64,000 nucleotides of DNA from an uncultured Ruminococcus sp. (GTDB lineage Bacteria; Bacillota; Clostridia; Lachnospirales; Lachnospiraceae), in assembly GCA_904418845.1 (NCBI GenBank), contig CAJFQC010000001.1, forward strand, positions 62,001-126,000, in the 5' to 3' direction. Under the pieces are notes generated by a model, which did not search any database, was not told where the DNA came from, and saw nothing but the letters and a program-made list of their open reading frames with translations. A program made the position numbers and the translations under genes. Of this stretch, positions 1-9,157 are shown in pieces (the stretch's first letter is position 1; each line of letters begins with the position of its first letter).

Positions 1-1475
1 TTTAAAAATACACGGGCAATGGAGATGCGCTGTTTCTGGCCGCCGGAGAGGCGTGCTCCCCGTTCACCTACAAAGGTATCGTATCCGTCCGGGAGTTCCC
101 GGATGAAATCGTGGATATTGGCGCGTTTTGCCGCCTCGATGATCTCTTCCATAGGAGCGCCGGGTTTTCCGTAAGCGATGTTGTCGCGTATTGTCCCGGA
201 GAAGAGGTACACGTCCTGCTGTACCATACCGATCTGACTGCGCAGACTCTTAAGTGACAGTGTCCGCACATCTTTCCCGTCGATGGTGATACGTCCGCCA
301 GTCACATCGTAGAACCGGGGAAGAAGAGAGCAGATCGTCGTCTTACCGCTTCCCGAAGGCCCGACCAGAGCGATGGACTTTCCGGCAGGGATCTCGAAAG
401 ATACATGGGAGAGCACAGGGGTGTCGTCATCGCTGTAATGGAATGACACATCCTCATAGCATACTCGTCCGTGAATATCGGTGAGCGGCTGTGCGTCCGG
501 CGCATCCACGATCTCCGGTTCAGTCTCCATTACGTCAAGGAAACGACGGAAGCCGGCAAGACCTTTCTGCATCATTTCAATCAATTCTACAAGGATCTGT
601 ATCGGGCTGATGAAAATGCCGATGTAAAGGGCATACATGGCAAGATCCGCTGCGTCCATCATCCCCTTGGCGATGAGATAGCCGCCGAACACGAGGGTGA
701 CGAGGTACATCATGCCCTGAAAGAACAGATTCCATCCCATGAAGTTTCCCATACAGTTGTAATTGTCACGCTTGGAGAGGAGGAAGGCGTGATTGCTCTT
801 TTTAAACTTATCGCGCTCGATCTCCTCATTTGCAAAGGACTGCACAACACGGATGCCGGATAGTGTGTCCTGCAGGCTGGAGTTGACGTCACCGATCTTC
901 CTGCGGTTCTCCATGAATGTCTCCTGCATCCTGCTGTTCTGGCGGAAAGAGAAGAGGAACATGCAGAGTACCAGGACGACCAGCGGAAGGGCAAGCCTCC
1001 AGTTGATGAGGAAGAGGAACACAAAGGAGCCGACGATCTTCACCACGGATATGAATAAGTTTTCCGGCCCATGGTGAGCAAATTCCGCGATATCAAACAG
1101 GTCAGACACGAGCTTGCTCATCATCTGCCCGGAATTGTTTTTGCTGTAATAGGAGAAGGACAGTTTTTCATAGTGGTCAAAAAGCTGCTGGCGCATGTCC
1201 CGCTCCATGTAGGCCCCCATCATGTGACCCTGATAGCTCACATAATATTTACACAGACTCTGGACGATATACATGACCAAAAGCCCGGCGGCAATGAACG
1301 GAAGAGTACGAAGGATGATATTGCTGTCCTTCGTAAAAAGTGTCTTTGTCATTGTGCGGAGGATCTGCGGGTAGGCGAGGTCAACCACGCTGATGAATGC
1401 GGCGCAGATCAGATCAATAAAAAAAAACGGTTTGTACGGTGCATAATAATTGATGAATTTTTTAAGCGTGTGCAT
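1..1475 (-). CDS. ABC transporter, fused permease and ATPase (partial, 3' end outside window)
   Basis: Multidrug/lipid-type ABC exporter half-transporter, probably working as a homodimer in the cytoplasmic membrane. The ORF track misses it because its stop lies beyond the window. Reading the minus strand from ATG at 1475 gives about 491 residues: an N-terminal six-helix membrane domain (MHTLKKFINYY start), then an ATPase domain with Walker A GPSGSGKT, the Q-loop region GMVQQDVYLFSGT and the signature LSGGQKQR. Walker B and the H-loop lie outside the window. The start is supported by AAAGGAG nine bases upstream. The substrate cannot be told from sequence. The gene points away from the Dus gene across a 200 bp divergent gap. 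Confidence 0.88.
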   Translation of the reverse strand, partial: MHTLKKFINYYAPYKPFFFIDLICAAFISVVDLAYPQILRTMTKTLFTKDSNIILRTLPFIAAGLLVMYIVQSLCKYYVSYQGHMMGAYMERDMRQQLFDHYEKLSFSYYSKNNSGQMMSKLVSDLFDIAEFAHHGPENLFISVVKIVGSFVFLFLINWRLALPLVVLVLCMFLFSFRQNSRMQETFMENRRKIGDVNSSLQDTLSGIRVVQSFANEEIERDKFKKSNHAFLLSKRDNYNCMGNFMGWNLFFQGMMYLVTLVFGGYLIAKGMMDAADLAMYALYIGIFISPIQILVELIEMMQKGLAGFRRFLDVMETEPEIVDAPDAQPLTDIHGRVCYEDVSFHYSDDDTPVLSHVSFEIPAGKSIALVGPSGSGKTTICSLLPRFYDVTGGRITIDGKDVRTLSLKSLRSQIGMVQQDVYLFSGTIRDNIAYGKPGAPMEEIIEAAKRANIHDFIRELPDGYDTFVGERGARLSGGQKQRISIARVFL

Positions 1476-1675
1476 GCTGCAACTCCTTTTATAATTTCTG
1501 AAATTGTTACATTAGAGATTCTATCACAGCAGATAATGCTTGACAAGGCGGTCTGCTTTGTAATAAGGTAGGTCTGTCATCAGGAAGGACAAAATACCTG
1601 AGAAGAGGTATCCATCGGGATACATCTGCCGGGGTACATTGGAATTAACATATACAGGAAGGATATCTATCGGTC

Positions 1676-2617
1676 ATGAAACTATACCTTGCCCCTTTAG
1701 AGGGGATTACAGGATGGATATACAGAAGCGCCGTGCATAAATGTTTCGGCGGATTCGACAAATATTTTGTGCCTTTCATCAGGCCCAACCAGATGGGCCA
1801 CTTAAGTGCAAGAGAGAAAAAGGATATTCTTCCAGCCCACAATGCCGGGATGAGGGCAGTGCCGCAGGTTCTGACGAATCAGGCGGAGGATTTTATCCGC
1901 ACTGCGGCCAGACTAAAAGAGTATGGATATGAAGAGATCAACTTAAACCTCGGATGTCCGTCTAAAACTGTGGTTACGAAGAAGAGAGGAGCCGGATTTC
2001 TGTCGGAGCCGGAACGGCTGGAAGCATTTCTTGACGATATATTTGATAAATGTCCCACCAGGATTTCGGTCAAAACGAGACTGGGGATGGAAGATCCCGG
2101 GGAATTTGCTCATCTGTTGGAAATTTATAATAAGTATCCCATGGAAGAACTGATTATCCATCCAAGGGTGCAGAAAGATTTTTATAAAAACATCCCCGAT
2201 CTGGAAGCGTTTGAGATGGCGCTTGCAGAGAGCAAAAATCCCGTGTGCTACAACGGGGATATTACCTCGGCAGCGGACGTGGACAGGCTGACAGAGAGGT
2301 TTCCGGATGGGGATTGTATTATGACGGGCAGAGGGGTCCTGTCCGATCCTGCCCTGGCAAGACAGATCAAAGGCGGCAGGAGAGCAGATAAAGAGGAACT
2401 GCGGCGGTTTCATGATCTCTTATATTCAGGATACTGTGAGGAGATGTCCGGGGACCGCACTATCCTGTATAAGATGAAGGAGCTGTGGTTCTATCTGTCA
2501 GCTATATTTGCGGATTCGAAAAAATATGCCAAGAAAATTAAAAAGGCGGAGAAATGTGTCGTGTATGAAGGGATCATCGAAGAGATGTTCCGGGAATGTG
2601 AACTGATAGAGAGGTGA
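1676..2617 (+). CDS. tRNA-dihydrouridine synthase family protein
   Basis: FMN-dependent reductase that would convert specific tRNA uridines to dihydrouridine. The 313-residue protein opens with the Dus barrel motif LAPLEGITGW and carries the active-site segment NLGCPSKTVVTKKRGAG, with the expected catalytic Cys at about residue 94. KTRLGMEDP, the HPRVQKDFYK segment and the FMN-phosphate-binding MTGRGVLSDP follow in the usual order. The length is typical. It is followed four bases later by a PAP2 phosphatase gene, so the two are probably cotranscribed. Which tRNA position it modifies (DusA/B/C type) is not resolved. Confidence 0.9.
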   Translation: MKLYLAPLEGITGWIYRSAVHKCFGGFDKYFVPFIRPNQMGHLSAREKKDILPAHNAGMRAVPQVLTNQAEDFIRTAARLKEYGYEEINLNLGCPSKTVVTKKRGAGFLSEPERLEAFLDDIFDKCPTRISVKTRLGMEDPGEFAHLLEIYNKYPMEELIIHPRVQKDFYKNIPDLEAFEMALAESKNPVCYNGDITSAADVDRLTERFPDGDCIMTGRGVLSDPALARQIKGGRRADKEELRRFHDLLYSGYCEEMSGDRTILYKMKELWFYLSAIFADSKKYAKKIKKAEKCVVYEGIIEEMFRECELIER

Positions 2618-2621
2618 AGGT

Positions 2622-3173
2622 ATGTTAGATTTTTTGCGGGAGCTTGACGGGAATATCCTTCTGTTTATACAGGAGTATCTGCGTCAGCCATGGATGGACG
2701 GCTTTTGGAAAGCCATTACGCATTTGGGGGACGCGGGGTTCTTCTGGATTGTGACGGCAGCTGTGCTGCTCATATGGAAAAAGACAAGAAAAGCGGGATT
2801 TTCTGCTTCTCTCGCTCTTGTGATCGGGGCGCTTATCACGAATGTGACGCTGAAAAACTTGGTGGCGCGCGTCCGCCCCTATGAGGTGGTTCCGGATCTG
2901 ATGTGCATCATAGAGAAACAGCATAGTTTTTCTTTTCCCTCCGGGCATACATGCGCGTCTTTTGCCGCGGCGTTTGCTCTGTATAAAACCCTTCCACGCA
3001 GATGGGGGATCGCATGCCTTGTCCTTGCGGCGCTGATTTCTTTGTCCAGACTGTATGTGGGCGTCCATTACCCCAGCGATGTGCTGGCCGGAGCGGCTGT
3101 CGGGATATTTGCCGGATGGGCGGGGACAGCACTTGTCAATTATATTTTGGAGAAAAGAAAACAGGCGCCATAA
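2622..3173 (+). CDS. PAP2-family membrane phosphatase
   Basis: Integral membrane acid phosphatase of the PAP2 superfamily, plausibly acting on undecaprenyl pyrophosphate or another lipid phosphate at the outer membrane face. The 183-residue protein has about five hydrophobic segments and all three PAP2 motifs: KNLVARVRP, PSGH (in FPSGHTCASF) and SRLYVGVHYPSD. It begins four bases after the Dus gene. It converges on pyrG with only 12 bp between stops, so there is little room for a separate terminator. The lipid substrate is inferred from family membership only. Confidence 0.85.
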   Translation: MLDFLRELDGNILLFIQEYLRQPWMDGFWKAITHLGDAGFFWIVTAAVLLIWKKTRKAGFSASLALVIGALITNVTLKNLVARVRPYEVVPDLMCIIEKQHSFSFPSGHTCASFAAAFALYKTLPRRWGIACLVLAALISLSRLYVGVHYPSDVLAGAAVGIFAGWAGTALVNYILEKRKQAP

Positions 3174-3185
3174 GACAGATGACAT

Positions 3186-4793
3186 TTATTTGTTTTGTCG
3201 CTTCACTGCGGCCTCCACAAATCCTTTGAACAGGGGATGGGGGCGGTTTGGCCTGGATTTCAGCTCCGGATGCGCCTGGGTTGCGATAAACCACGGATGA
3301 GACGGAATCTCGATCATCTCTACAATGCGGTTGTCCGGCGATAAACCACACAGAGACATGCCGCTTTCTTCCAGATTCACCCGGTAATCGTTGTTCACTT
3401 CATAGCGGTGGCGGTGGCGTTCACTGATCTCTTTTGTCTCATAGAGTGATTCCGCAAGAGAGCCTTCCTTTAATACGCACGGATAAGCGCCCAGTCTTAA
3501 GGTCCCGCCGATATCTTCTATGCCGATCTGATCCTCCATGATATGGATGACCGGGTGCGTGGTGTCCGGCATCAGTTCCATACTGTGAGCGTCCCTGTAC
3601 CCGATGACATTTCGGGCAAATTCTACAATGGCAAGCTGCATTCCAAGGCACAGTCCGAGGAAAGGAATACCGTGTATGCGGGCATAACGAATGGCTTCGA
3701 TCTTTCCTTCCACACCTCGGTGTCCGAACCCGCCGGGAACAAGGATACCGTTCACGTCTGCGAAAAGTTCCTCCGCATTCTCCTCTGTGACAGACTCAGA
3801 ATCAATCCACTTGATATTGACGGTGGTATGGGAGTAGATCCCGCCGTGCTTCAAGGCCTCTGCCACGCTGATGTAAGCGTCATGGAGCCGGATGTATTTT
3901 CCCACGAGGGCGACAGTGACCTCCTGCGTGGGGCACCGCAGTTTTCTGACCATATCTTTCCACTCTTTCAGATCCGGCTCCGGGCAGTCCAGATGAAGAC
4001 ACTCACAGACAACCTGTGCAAGGTGTTCTTTTTCCATGGCAAGAGGAGCCTCATACAGGTATTCTACGTCAAGGTTCTGTAATACGTGCTTTGCGGGCAC
4101 GTTGCAGAACAGGGAGATCTTGTCCTTCATGCCGGGATCAAGGGGATACTCAGAGCGGCACACGATGATGTCCGGCTGGATACCCATTCCCTGGAGCTCC
4201 TTTACGCTTGCCTGCGTGGGTTTGGTCTTCATCTCCTGTGAGGCGCGGAGATAGGGAATGAGAGTCACATGGATCAAGATGACATTGCCGCGTCCCTTTT
4301 CATGCTGAAACTGGCGGATAGACTCCAGGAAAGGCTGGCTTTCGATGTCGCCGACAGTTCCGCCCACTTCGATGATGGCGATCTCAGTATCCTCTGCGGC
4401 AGGATTGCGGTAAAAACGGCTCTTGATCTCGTTAGTGATGTGGGGGATGACCTGCACGGTCCCGCCGCCGAAATCCCCACGGCGCTCCTTTTGGAGCACG
4501 GACCAGTAGATTTTTCCTGTGGTCACGTTTGAGTTCTTTGTCAGACTCTCGTCAATAAAGCGTTCATAGTGTCCCAGGTCAAGGTCTGTCTCCGCCCCGT
4601 CGTCGGTCACGAACACCTCCCCGTGCTGGACCGGGTTCATGGTGCCGGGATCGATGTTGATGTAAGGGTCAAACTTCTGCATGGTGACCGTATATCCCCG
4701 TGCTTTCAGAAGCCGTCCCAGAGACGCTGCCGTGATCCCCTTTCCCAGACCTGATACAACACCGCCGGTTACAAATACATATTTCACTGCCAT
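3186..4793 (-). CDS. pyrG: CTP synthase
   Basis: Glutamine-dependent amination of UTP to CTP, the last step of de novo pyrimidine nucleotide synthesis. The 535-residue protein has the amidoligase N-terminus ([36 protein letters not shown]) and a class I glutamine amidotransferase domain with the nucleophile motif GLCLGMQ and the C-terminal ATQAHPE histidine/glutamate pair. Length and motif order are canonical. GGAGG sits seven bases before the ATG. A 255 bp upstream region contains overlapping hairpins (see the leader feature), suggesting attenuation or separation from the upstream DUF1846 gene. Confidence 0.97.
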   Translation of the reverse strand: MAVKYVFVTGGVVSGLGKGITAASLGRLLKARGYTVTMQKFDPYINIDPGTMNPVQHGEVFVTDDGAETDLDLGHYERFIDESLTKNSNVTTGKIYWSVLQKERRGDFGGGTVQVIPHITNEIKSRFYRNPAAEDTEIAIIEVGGTVGDIESQPFLESIRQFQHEKGRGNVILIHVTLIPYLRASQEMKTKPTQASVKELQGMGIQPDIIVCRSEYPLDPGMKDKISLFCNVPAKHVLQNLDVEYLYEAPLAMEKEHLAQVVCECLHLDCPEPDLKEWKDMVRKLRCPTQEVTVALVGKYIRLHDAYISVAEALKHGGIYSHTTVNIKWIDSESVTEENAEELFADVNGILVPGGFGHRGVEGKIEAIRYARIHGIPFLGLCLGMQLAIVEFARNVIGYRDAHSMELMPDTTHPVIHIMEDQIGIEDIGGTLRLGAYPCVLKEGSLAESLYETKEISERHRHRYEVNNDYRVNLEESGMSLCGLSPDNRIVEMIEIPSHPWFIATQAHPELKSRPNRPHPLFKGFVEAAVKRQNK

Positions 4794-4851
4794 ATTGATG
4801 CCTCCTCTGCATATTTCTCCTTCGCGCGAATGTGCACCCGCCCGAAGGGGC

Positions 4852-4959
4852 TTTTTATATCACAGGATTTTCTTGTGATATAAAAAAGAGTACAGCCTGA
4901 CTATAGGTATGGGGCCGCGCCTTTGCGGTCCAATATCCCATATGTATAGTCAGACTGTA
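4852..4959 (-). promoter_or_regulatory. pyrG leader: two overlapping hairpins, first one terminator-like
   Basis: Read on the minus strand, a long imperfect stem (arms of about 23 bases, TACAGTCTGACTATA pairing with TATAGTCAGGCTGTA) is followed by CTCTTTTTT, like an intrinsic terminator. The U-run is itself part of the left arm of a second, perfect 13-bp hairpin (TTTTTATATCACA with TGTGATATAAAAA). The two structures therefore compete for the same bases. This may be the DUF1846 terminator, a pyrG attenuator, or both. No G-run was found at a plausible start site, so the reiterative-GTP mechanism of some pyrG genes is not supported. Confidence 0.5.
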
Positions 4960-5048
4960 AAAATACTTTACTAGTATACACCTGAAAACAGATAAAATAC
5001 AAATACTATTTCATGAAAAATGTTCTTTTATGCAGGGCGGCAAAACAC

Positions 5049-6521
5049 TCATAGAGGAGCGTGTTCATAAACCGCTTCACAGGTGAGCTGTACGCCCAGT
5101 TTCTTAAAGATCTTGATATCCACATCCGAGAGCAGGACAGAGGTATGCGCCTGGCAGCCTTCAAGCTTCGGAAGCTGCGAGAGCGCGAGCCTTGCCTCGG
5201 GATTGTTCGCAGCGCTGGCGGAGAGCGCGATCAGCACTTCATCCGTGTGAAGCCGTGGGTTCCTGCTCTTTAAGTAATCTACTTTGAGCTTCTGGATGGG
5301 CTCGATGGACTCCGGTGAGATGATGTGAAGTTCATGGTCGATTCCCGCAAGATGTTTCAAAACATTTAAAAGAAGAGCAGCGGAAGCTCCCAGCAGATTG
5401 GTAGTTTTTCCTGTGACGACCGTGCCGTCATCAAGCTCAAGTGCAGCGGCGGGCCCGTTGGTTTCCCTTGCCCGCTCCAAAGCCTTGACAGCGACTTTGC
5501 GGTCCGCGATCGTGATGCCGGCCATATTCATGAGAAGCTCGATCTTCTGTGCTTCCTTGTCGGAGGAATCACCCTTTACCAGCGAGTTCAGCGCGGCAAA
5601 GTAGCGGCGGATGATTTCCTGTCTGGATGCTTCGCAGCACACACTGTCATCACAGATGCATTTGCCCGCCATATTTACGCCCATATCTGTGGGAGATTTG
5701 TAAGGGCTCTCCCCGTAGATTTTCTCGAAGATCGTATTGAGCACCGGGAAGATCTCCACGTCTCTGTTATAGTTGACGGTTGTCTCCCCGTATGCTTCCA
5801 GATGGAAGGGATCGATCATATTAACATCGTTTAAATCTGCCGTAGCGGCTTCGTACGCCAGGTTCACAGGGTGCTTAAGAGGCAGGTTCCAGACAGGAAA
5901 TGTCTCGAACTTTGCGTATCCTGCGTTGATTCCCCGTTTGTGCTCATGATAGAGCTGGGAGAGGCAGGTTGCCATCTTTCCGCTTCCGGGGCCAGGAGCA
6001 GTTACAATCACAAGAGGGCGGCTCGTCTTGATATATTCATTCTTTCCATATCCCTCTTCGCTGATGATAAGCGGAACATTGGAAGGATATCCTTGTATCA
6101 CATAGTGGAGATATACAGGAATGTTCAGCTTCTCCAGACGATTCTTGAAGAGGACGGCGCTCTCCTGGCCGGAGAACTGTGTGATCGCTACACTGCCAAC
6201 ATACAAGCCCTGTTCTCTGTATGTCTCGATCAGGCGGATAACATCTGTGTCATAGGTGATCCCTAGATCTCCGCGGATTTTGTTTTTTTCAATATCCTTT
6301 GCACTGATAGCGATGACGATCTCCGCCTGGTCGCTGAGCTCTTTTAACAGCTTTAACTTACTGTCAGGAGCGAAACCGGGGAGCACGCGGGAAGCGTGGT
6401 AATCATCGAACAGCTTTCCGCCGAATTCAAGATAGAGCTTATTGTCAAACTCATTGATCCGGCTGCGGATGTGCTCAGACTGCATTTTCAAGTACTTTTC
6501 GTTATCAAAACCGATTTTCAT
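5049..6521 (-). CDS. DUF1846 (UPF0371) family protein
   Basis: Conserved 490-residue cytoplasmic protein of the DUF1846 family. The match is clear from the N-terminus MKIGFDNEKYLKMQSEHI and from blocks such as VTAPGPGSGKMATCLSQLYH and NMAGKCICDDSVCCEASRQE, the last being Cys-rich. Structures exist for family members, but no function is established and none is assigned here. The P-loop-like GPGSGK segment suggests phosphate or nucleotide binding, which is inference. GGAGAATGAGAA precedes the ATG. It lies upstream of pyrG on the same strand with a hairpin-rich gap between them. Confidence 0.9.
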   Translation of the reverse strand: MKIGFDNEKYLKMQSEHIRSRINEFDNKLYLEFGGKLFDDYHASRVLPGFAPDSKLKLLKELSDQAEIVIAISAKDIEKNKIRGDLGITYDTDVIRLIETYREQGLYVGSVAITQFSGQESAVLFKNRLEKLNIPVYLHYVIQGYPSNVPLIISEEGYGKNEYIKTSRPLVIVTAPGPGSGKMATCLSQLYHEHKRGINAGYAKFETFPVWNLPLKHPVNLAYEAATADLNDVNMIDPFHLEAYGETTVNYNRDVEIFPVLNTIFEKIYGESPYKSPTDMGVNMAGKCICDDSVCCEASRQEIIRRYFAALNSLVKGDSSDKEAQKIELLMNMAGITIADRKVAVKALERARETNGPAAALELDDGTVVTGKTTNLLGASAALLLNVLKHLAGIDHELHIISPESIEPIQKLKVDYLKSRNPRLHTDEVLIALSASAANNPEARLALSQLPKLEGCQAHTSVLLSDVDIKIFKKLGVQLTCEAVYEHAPL

Positions 6522-6669
6522 TTCTCATTCTCCACTCATATGTTTCTATAGTTTATCCTGTTTACAGACGGTTGTGCACTCTGGGGGATACCGGCTGGAT
6601 TCAGGACATATTCCGTACTCAGTATACTATAAAAAGTCATAGTTTTACAATATTTTCATAATCTTTTTA

Positions 6670-6698
6670 TTGATTTATGCAAAACCTGTACTTATAAT
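6670..6698 (+). promoter_or_regulatory. ftsH promoter
   Basis: TTGATT and a perfect TATAAT are separated by 17 bases. The expected start near 6705 gives a short leader of about 23 bases carrying the AGGAGG that serves the ATG at 6728. Confidence 0.7.
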
Positions 6699-6727
6699 GG
6701 AAATAGTTGATTTTTAGGAGGAAACAC

Positions 6728-8728
6728 ATGGATAACCAGAACAATAAGAATAATCCCAACAACAACCGGCAGGGCTGGGGGATCATCCTCGTCACAACCC
6801 TGCTGGTCACTTTTATGGTGATGGGTTTTTATTCTCTGATGAGTGGGGCAGGCCCTGAGGAGATAAGTTATGATAAATTTTTGGATATGGTTGATGACAA
6901 GAAGGTGGCGGAGGTCAGCTTAAGCAGCAACCGAATCTATATCACGCTGACAGACGAAGCGCGCAGGAAAGAAGCGCAGGAAAACGGGTCGGACAGCATG
7001 AACAGCGTCATAAACCAGATCTGGGGCCAGACCGGAACAGGCGGAAGCAGAGACAGCAGTCCCGATTACTATACCGCCTATGTCAATGATGATACTCTAG
7101 TCGAGAGGCTTTATGAGTCAGGAGCGGAGTTTAAGGGCGAGGTCCCGGATACCATGGGACAGATGTTTTTTGAGCTGTTTGTGACACTCGTGCTTCCTAT
7201 CGGACTGATGGCGCTCGTCCTGTCCTACTTTATAAGGAAGATGTCAAAAGGCGGCGGCATGATGGGCGTTGGAAAGAGCAATGCCAAGATGTATATGGAG
7301 AAGGAGACTGGAGTGACATTCCAGGACGTGGCAGGGGAGGATGAGGCGAAAGAATCCCTTCAGGAAGTGGTGGATTTCCTGCACAATCCGGGAAGATACA
7401 GCGGAATCGGCGCGAAGCTTCCCAAGGGCGCGCTTCTCGTGGGACCGCCGGGAACGGGGAAAACATTGCTGGCCAAGGCAGTGGCAGGAGAGGCGAAGGT
7501 GCCGTTCTTCTCTCTGTCCGGCTCTGCGTTTGTGGAAATGTACGTGGGCGTGGGAGCGTCCCGCGTACGCGACCTTTTTAAACAGGCCCAGCAGCAGGCG
7601 CCCTGTATCGTGTTCATCGATGAGATCGATGCTATCGGAAAGACCCGTGATACAGTGATGGGCGGAAACGACGAGCGTGAGCAGACTTTGAATCAGCTTC
7701 TTGCGGAGATGGATGGATTTGACACGAATAAAGGACTTCTCATCCTTGCGGCCACGAACCGTCCGGAGATTCTTGACCCGGCACTTCTGCGACCGGGACG
7801 TTTTGACCGGCGGATCATCGTGGATAAGCCGGATCTGAAAGGCCGCATTGATATCCTGAAAGTCCATGCCAAGGATGTGCGCATGGATGAGAGCGTGGAT
7901 TTGGAAGCGATTGCGCTGGCAACCTCCGGAGCTGTAGGCTCTGATCTGGCCAACATGATCAACGAGGCAGCCATCAATGCGGTTAAGCACGGCCGCCAGG
8001 TGGTCAGCCAGAAGGATCTTTTTGAAGCAGTGGAGGTGGTTCTTGTCGGAAAAGAGAAGAAAGACCGTATCATGAGCAAAGAGGAGAGAAGGATCGTCTC
8101 CTATCACGAGGTCGGCCATGCTCTTGTGACGGCGCTTCAGAAGAACACAGAGCCGGTGCAGAAGATTACCATTGTTCCAAGGACTATGGGTGCGCTGGGC
8201 TATGTGATGCAGACACCGGAGGAAGAGAAGTTTCTGAATACAAAGAAAGAACTGGAGGCAATGATCGTGGTGGCTCTCGGCGGCCGTGCGGCTGAGGAAC
8301 TGGTATTTGATACGGTGACCACGGGCGCGGCCAATGATATCGAGCAGGCGACGAAGATTGCCCGGACCATGATTACCCAGTACGGAATGTCAGAGAGATT
8401 CGGTCTGATGGGACTTGAGTCCATACAGAATAAATACCTGGACGGCAGAGCTGTGTTAAACTGCGGCGACGCTACCGCAGGGGAGATCGACGAGGAAGTT
8501 ATGCGGATGTTAAAGAGCGCCTATGCGGAGGCGAAGAGGCTCCTTGGGGAGAACCGTGAGGCTCTTGATAAGATCGCAGATTTTCTGATCGAGAAAGAGA
8601 CGATCACAGGGAAAGAGTTCATGAAGATTTTCAGGGAGGTAAAAGGGCTCCCTGAACCGGAGGAAGATGCGCAGGAGAAGGTGGAGGAGCGTATCGCTAT
8701 GAAACCTTTAGAAGAAGCAGACCAGTGA
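6728..8728 (+). CDS. ftsH: ATP-dependent zinc metalloprotease FtsH
   Basis: Membrane-bound AAA+ protease that extracts and degrades membrane and short-lived cytoplasmic proteins. The 666-residue protein has two N-terminal membrane helices (about 17-39 and 150-172) around an extracytoplasmic loop. These are followed by Walker A GPPGTGKT near 238, Walker [12 protein letters not shown], the second region of homology, the HEVGH zinc site at about 460, and the later Asp ligand in [10 protein letters not shown]. The track start at 6707 is a TTG inside the leader. ATG at 6728, six bases after AGGAGG, is preferred. A consensus promoter precedes it and a hairpin terminator follows. Confidence 0.97.
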   Translation: MDNQNNKNNPNNNRQGWGIILVTTLLVTFMVMGFYSLMSGAGPEEISYDKFLDMVDDKKVAEVSLSSNRIYITLTDEARRKEAQENGSDSMNSVINQIWGQTGTGGSRDSSPDYYTAYVNDDTLVERLYESGAEFKGEVPDTMGQMFFELFVTLVLPIGLMALVLSYFIRKMSKGGGMMGVGKSNAKMYMEKETGVTFQDVAGEDEAKESLQEVVDFLHNPGRYSGIGAKLPKGALLVGPPGTGKTLLAKAVAGEAKVPFFSLSGSAFVEMYVGVGASRVRDLFKQAQQQAPCIVFIDEIDAIGKTRDTVMGGNDEREQTLNQLLAEMDGFDTNKGLLILAATNRPEILDPALLRPGRFDRRIIVDKPDLKGRIDILKVHAKDVRMDESVDLEAIALATSGAVGSDLANMINEAAINAVKHGRQVVSQKDLFEAVEVVLVGKEKKDRIMSKEERRIVSYHEVGHALVTALQKNTEPVQKITIVPRTMGALGYVMQTPEEEKFLNTKKELEAMIVVALGGRAAEELVFDTVTTGAANDIEQATKIARTMITQYGMSERFGLMGLESIQNKYLDGRAVLNCGDATAGEIDEEVMRMLKSAYAEAKRLLGENREALDKIADFLIEKETITGKEFMKIFREVKGLPEPEEDAQEKVEERIAMKPLEEADQ

Positions 8729-8789
8729 AAAAACGGCATACATTATCGGTATATGGACAATAGTATAGAGGAAAAGGTTAAAGGTTCAG

Positions 8790-8833
8790 CAGGACTATAG
8801 TGATTCTAAATTGAGTCATTATAGTCCTGTTTT
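8790..8833 (+). terminator. Intrinsic terminator after ftsH
   Basis: A 14-bp stem (CAGGACTATAGTGA with TCATTATAGTCCTG, one wobble position) with a 12-base loop is followed by TTTT. It separates ftsH from the AT-rich island that follows. Confidence 0.7.
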
Positions 8834-9157
8834 CCGTAACAGCAGAATATTAAAATGCTTTATTGTGCTGGGACAAACTGTGATGCGGCAGTTATCGTTA
8901 TGGCAGAAATTAATTGACAAACTTAACATAAATTACAAAATTTATTTGCGTATTTTTATGCAAAGTTCTGAAAAAATTTTTTTCAAGTATTATTGTATGG
9001 ACATAAACTTGACAAATTTTGGCAAATTTATATTTTAATTCTCAAATGTTTTAAAATTTATAGGTAAAAATCATATAATACGGAGGTTTAAATACTATAC
9101 AGTTAAAAATTGATAATAAATGATAGTATAATGACTATATGATATAAGGGGGGTCAT
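8834..9157. other. AT-rich intergenic stretch with candidate promoters, no convincing gene
   Basis: Very AT-rich DNA between the ftsH terminator and the truncated exporter gene. The track ORF at 8811-9038 has no ribosome binding site, overlaps the terminator and resembles nothing recognisable. A TTGACA/TATTTT pair lies at 9009-9036. At about 9080 a good GGAGG is followed by no start codon, which may be the remains of a lost gene start. No Gly-Gly leader peptide or C39 peptidase remnant was found. Confidence 0.5.
9009..9036 (+). promoter_or_regulatory. Candidate promoter of the exporter remnant
   Basis: Exact TTGACA, 16-base spacer, then TATTTT. The AT-rich context makes chance matches likely. 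A TATAAT further down (near 9130) lacks a good -35 element. Confidence 0.35.

Noticed and set aside
1540-1566. Promoter TTGACA/TAATAA before the Dus gene
   Set aside because: Spacer is only 15 bases and no better -10 is found.
4960-5010. Reiterative-transcription start for pyrG
   Set aside because: A TATACT -10 candidate exists, but no G-run is present at the expected start point.
7244-8119. 291-residue minus-strand ORF opposite ftsH
   Set aside because: Shadow of ftsH. Composition (His, Arg, Leu, Ser rich) and lack of motifs are typical antisense artefacts.
8811-9038. 75-residue ORF after ftsH
   Set aside because: It starts inside the ftsH terminator, has no ribosome site and has only AT-rich low-information sequence.
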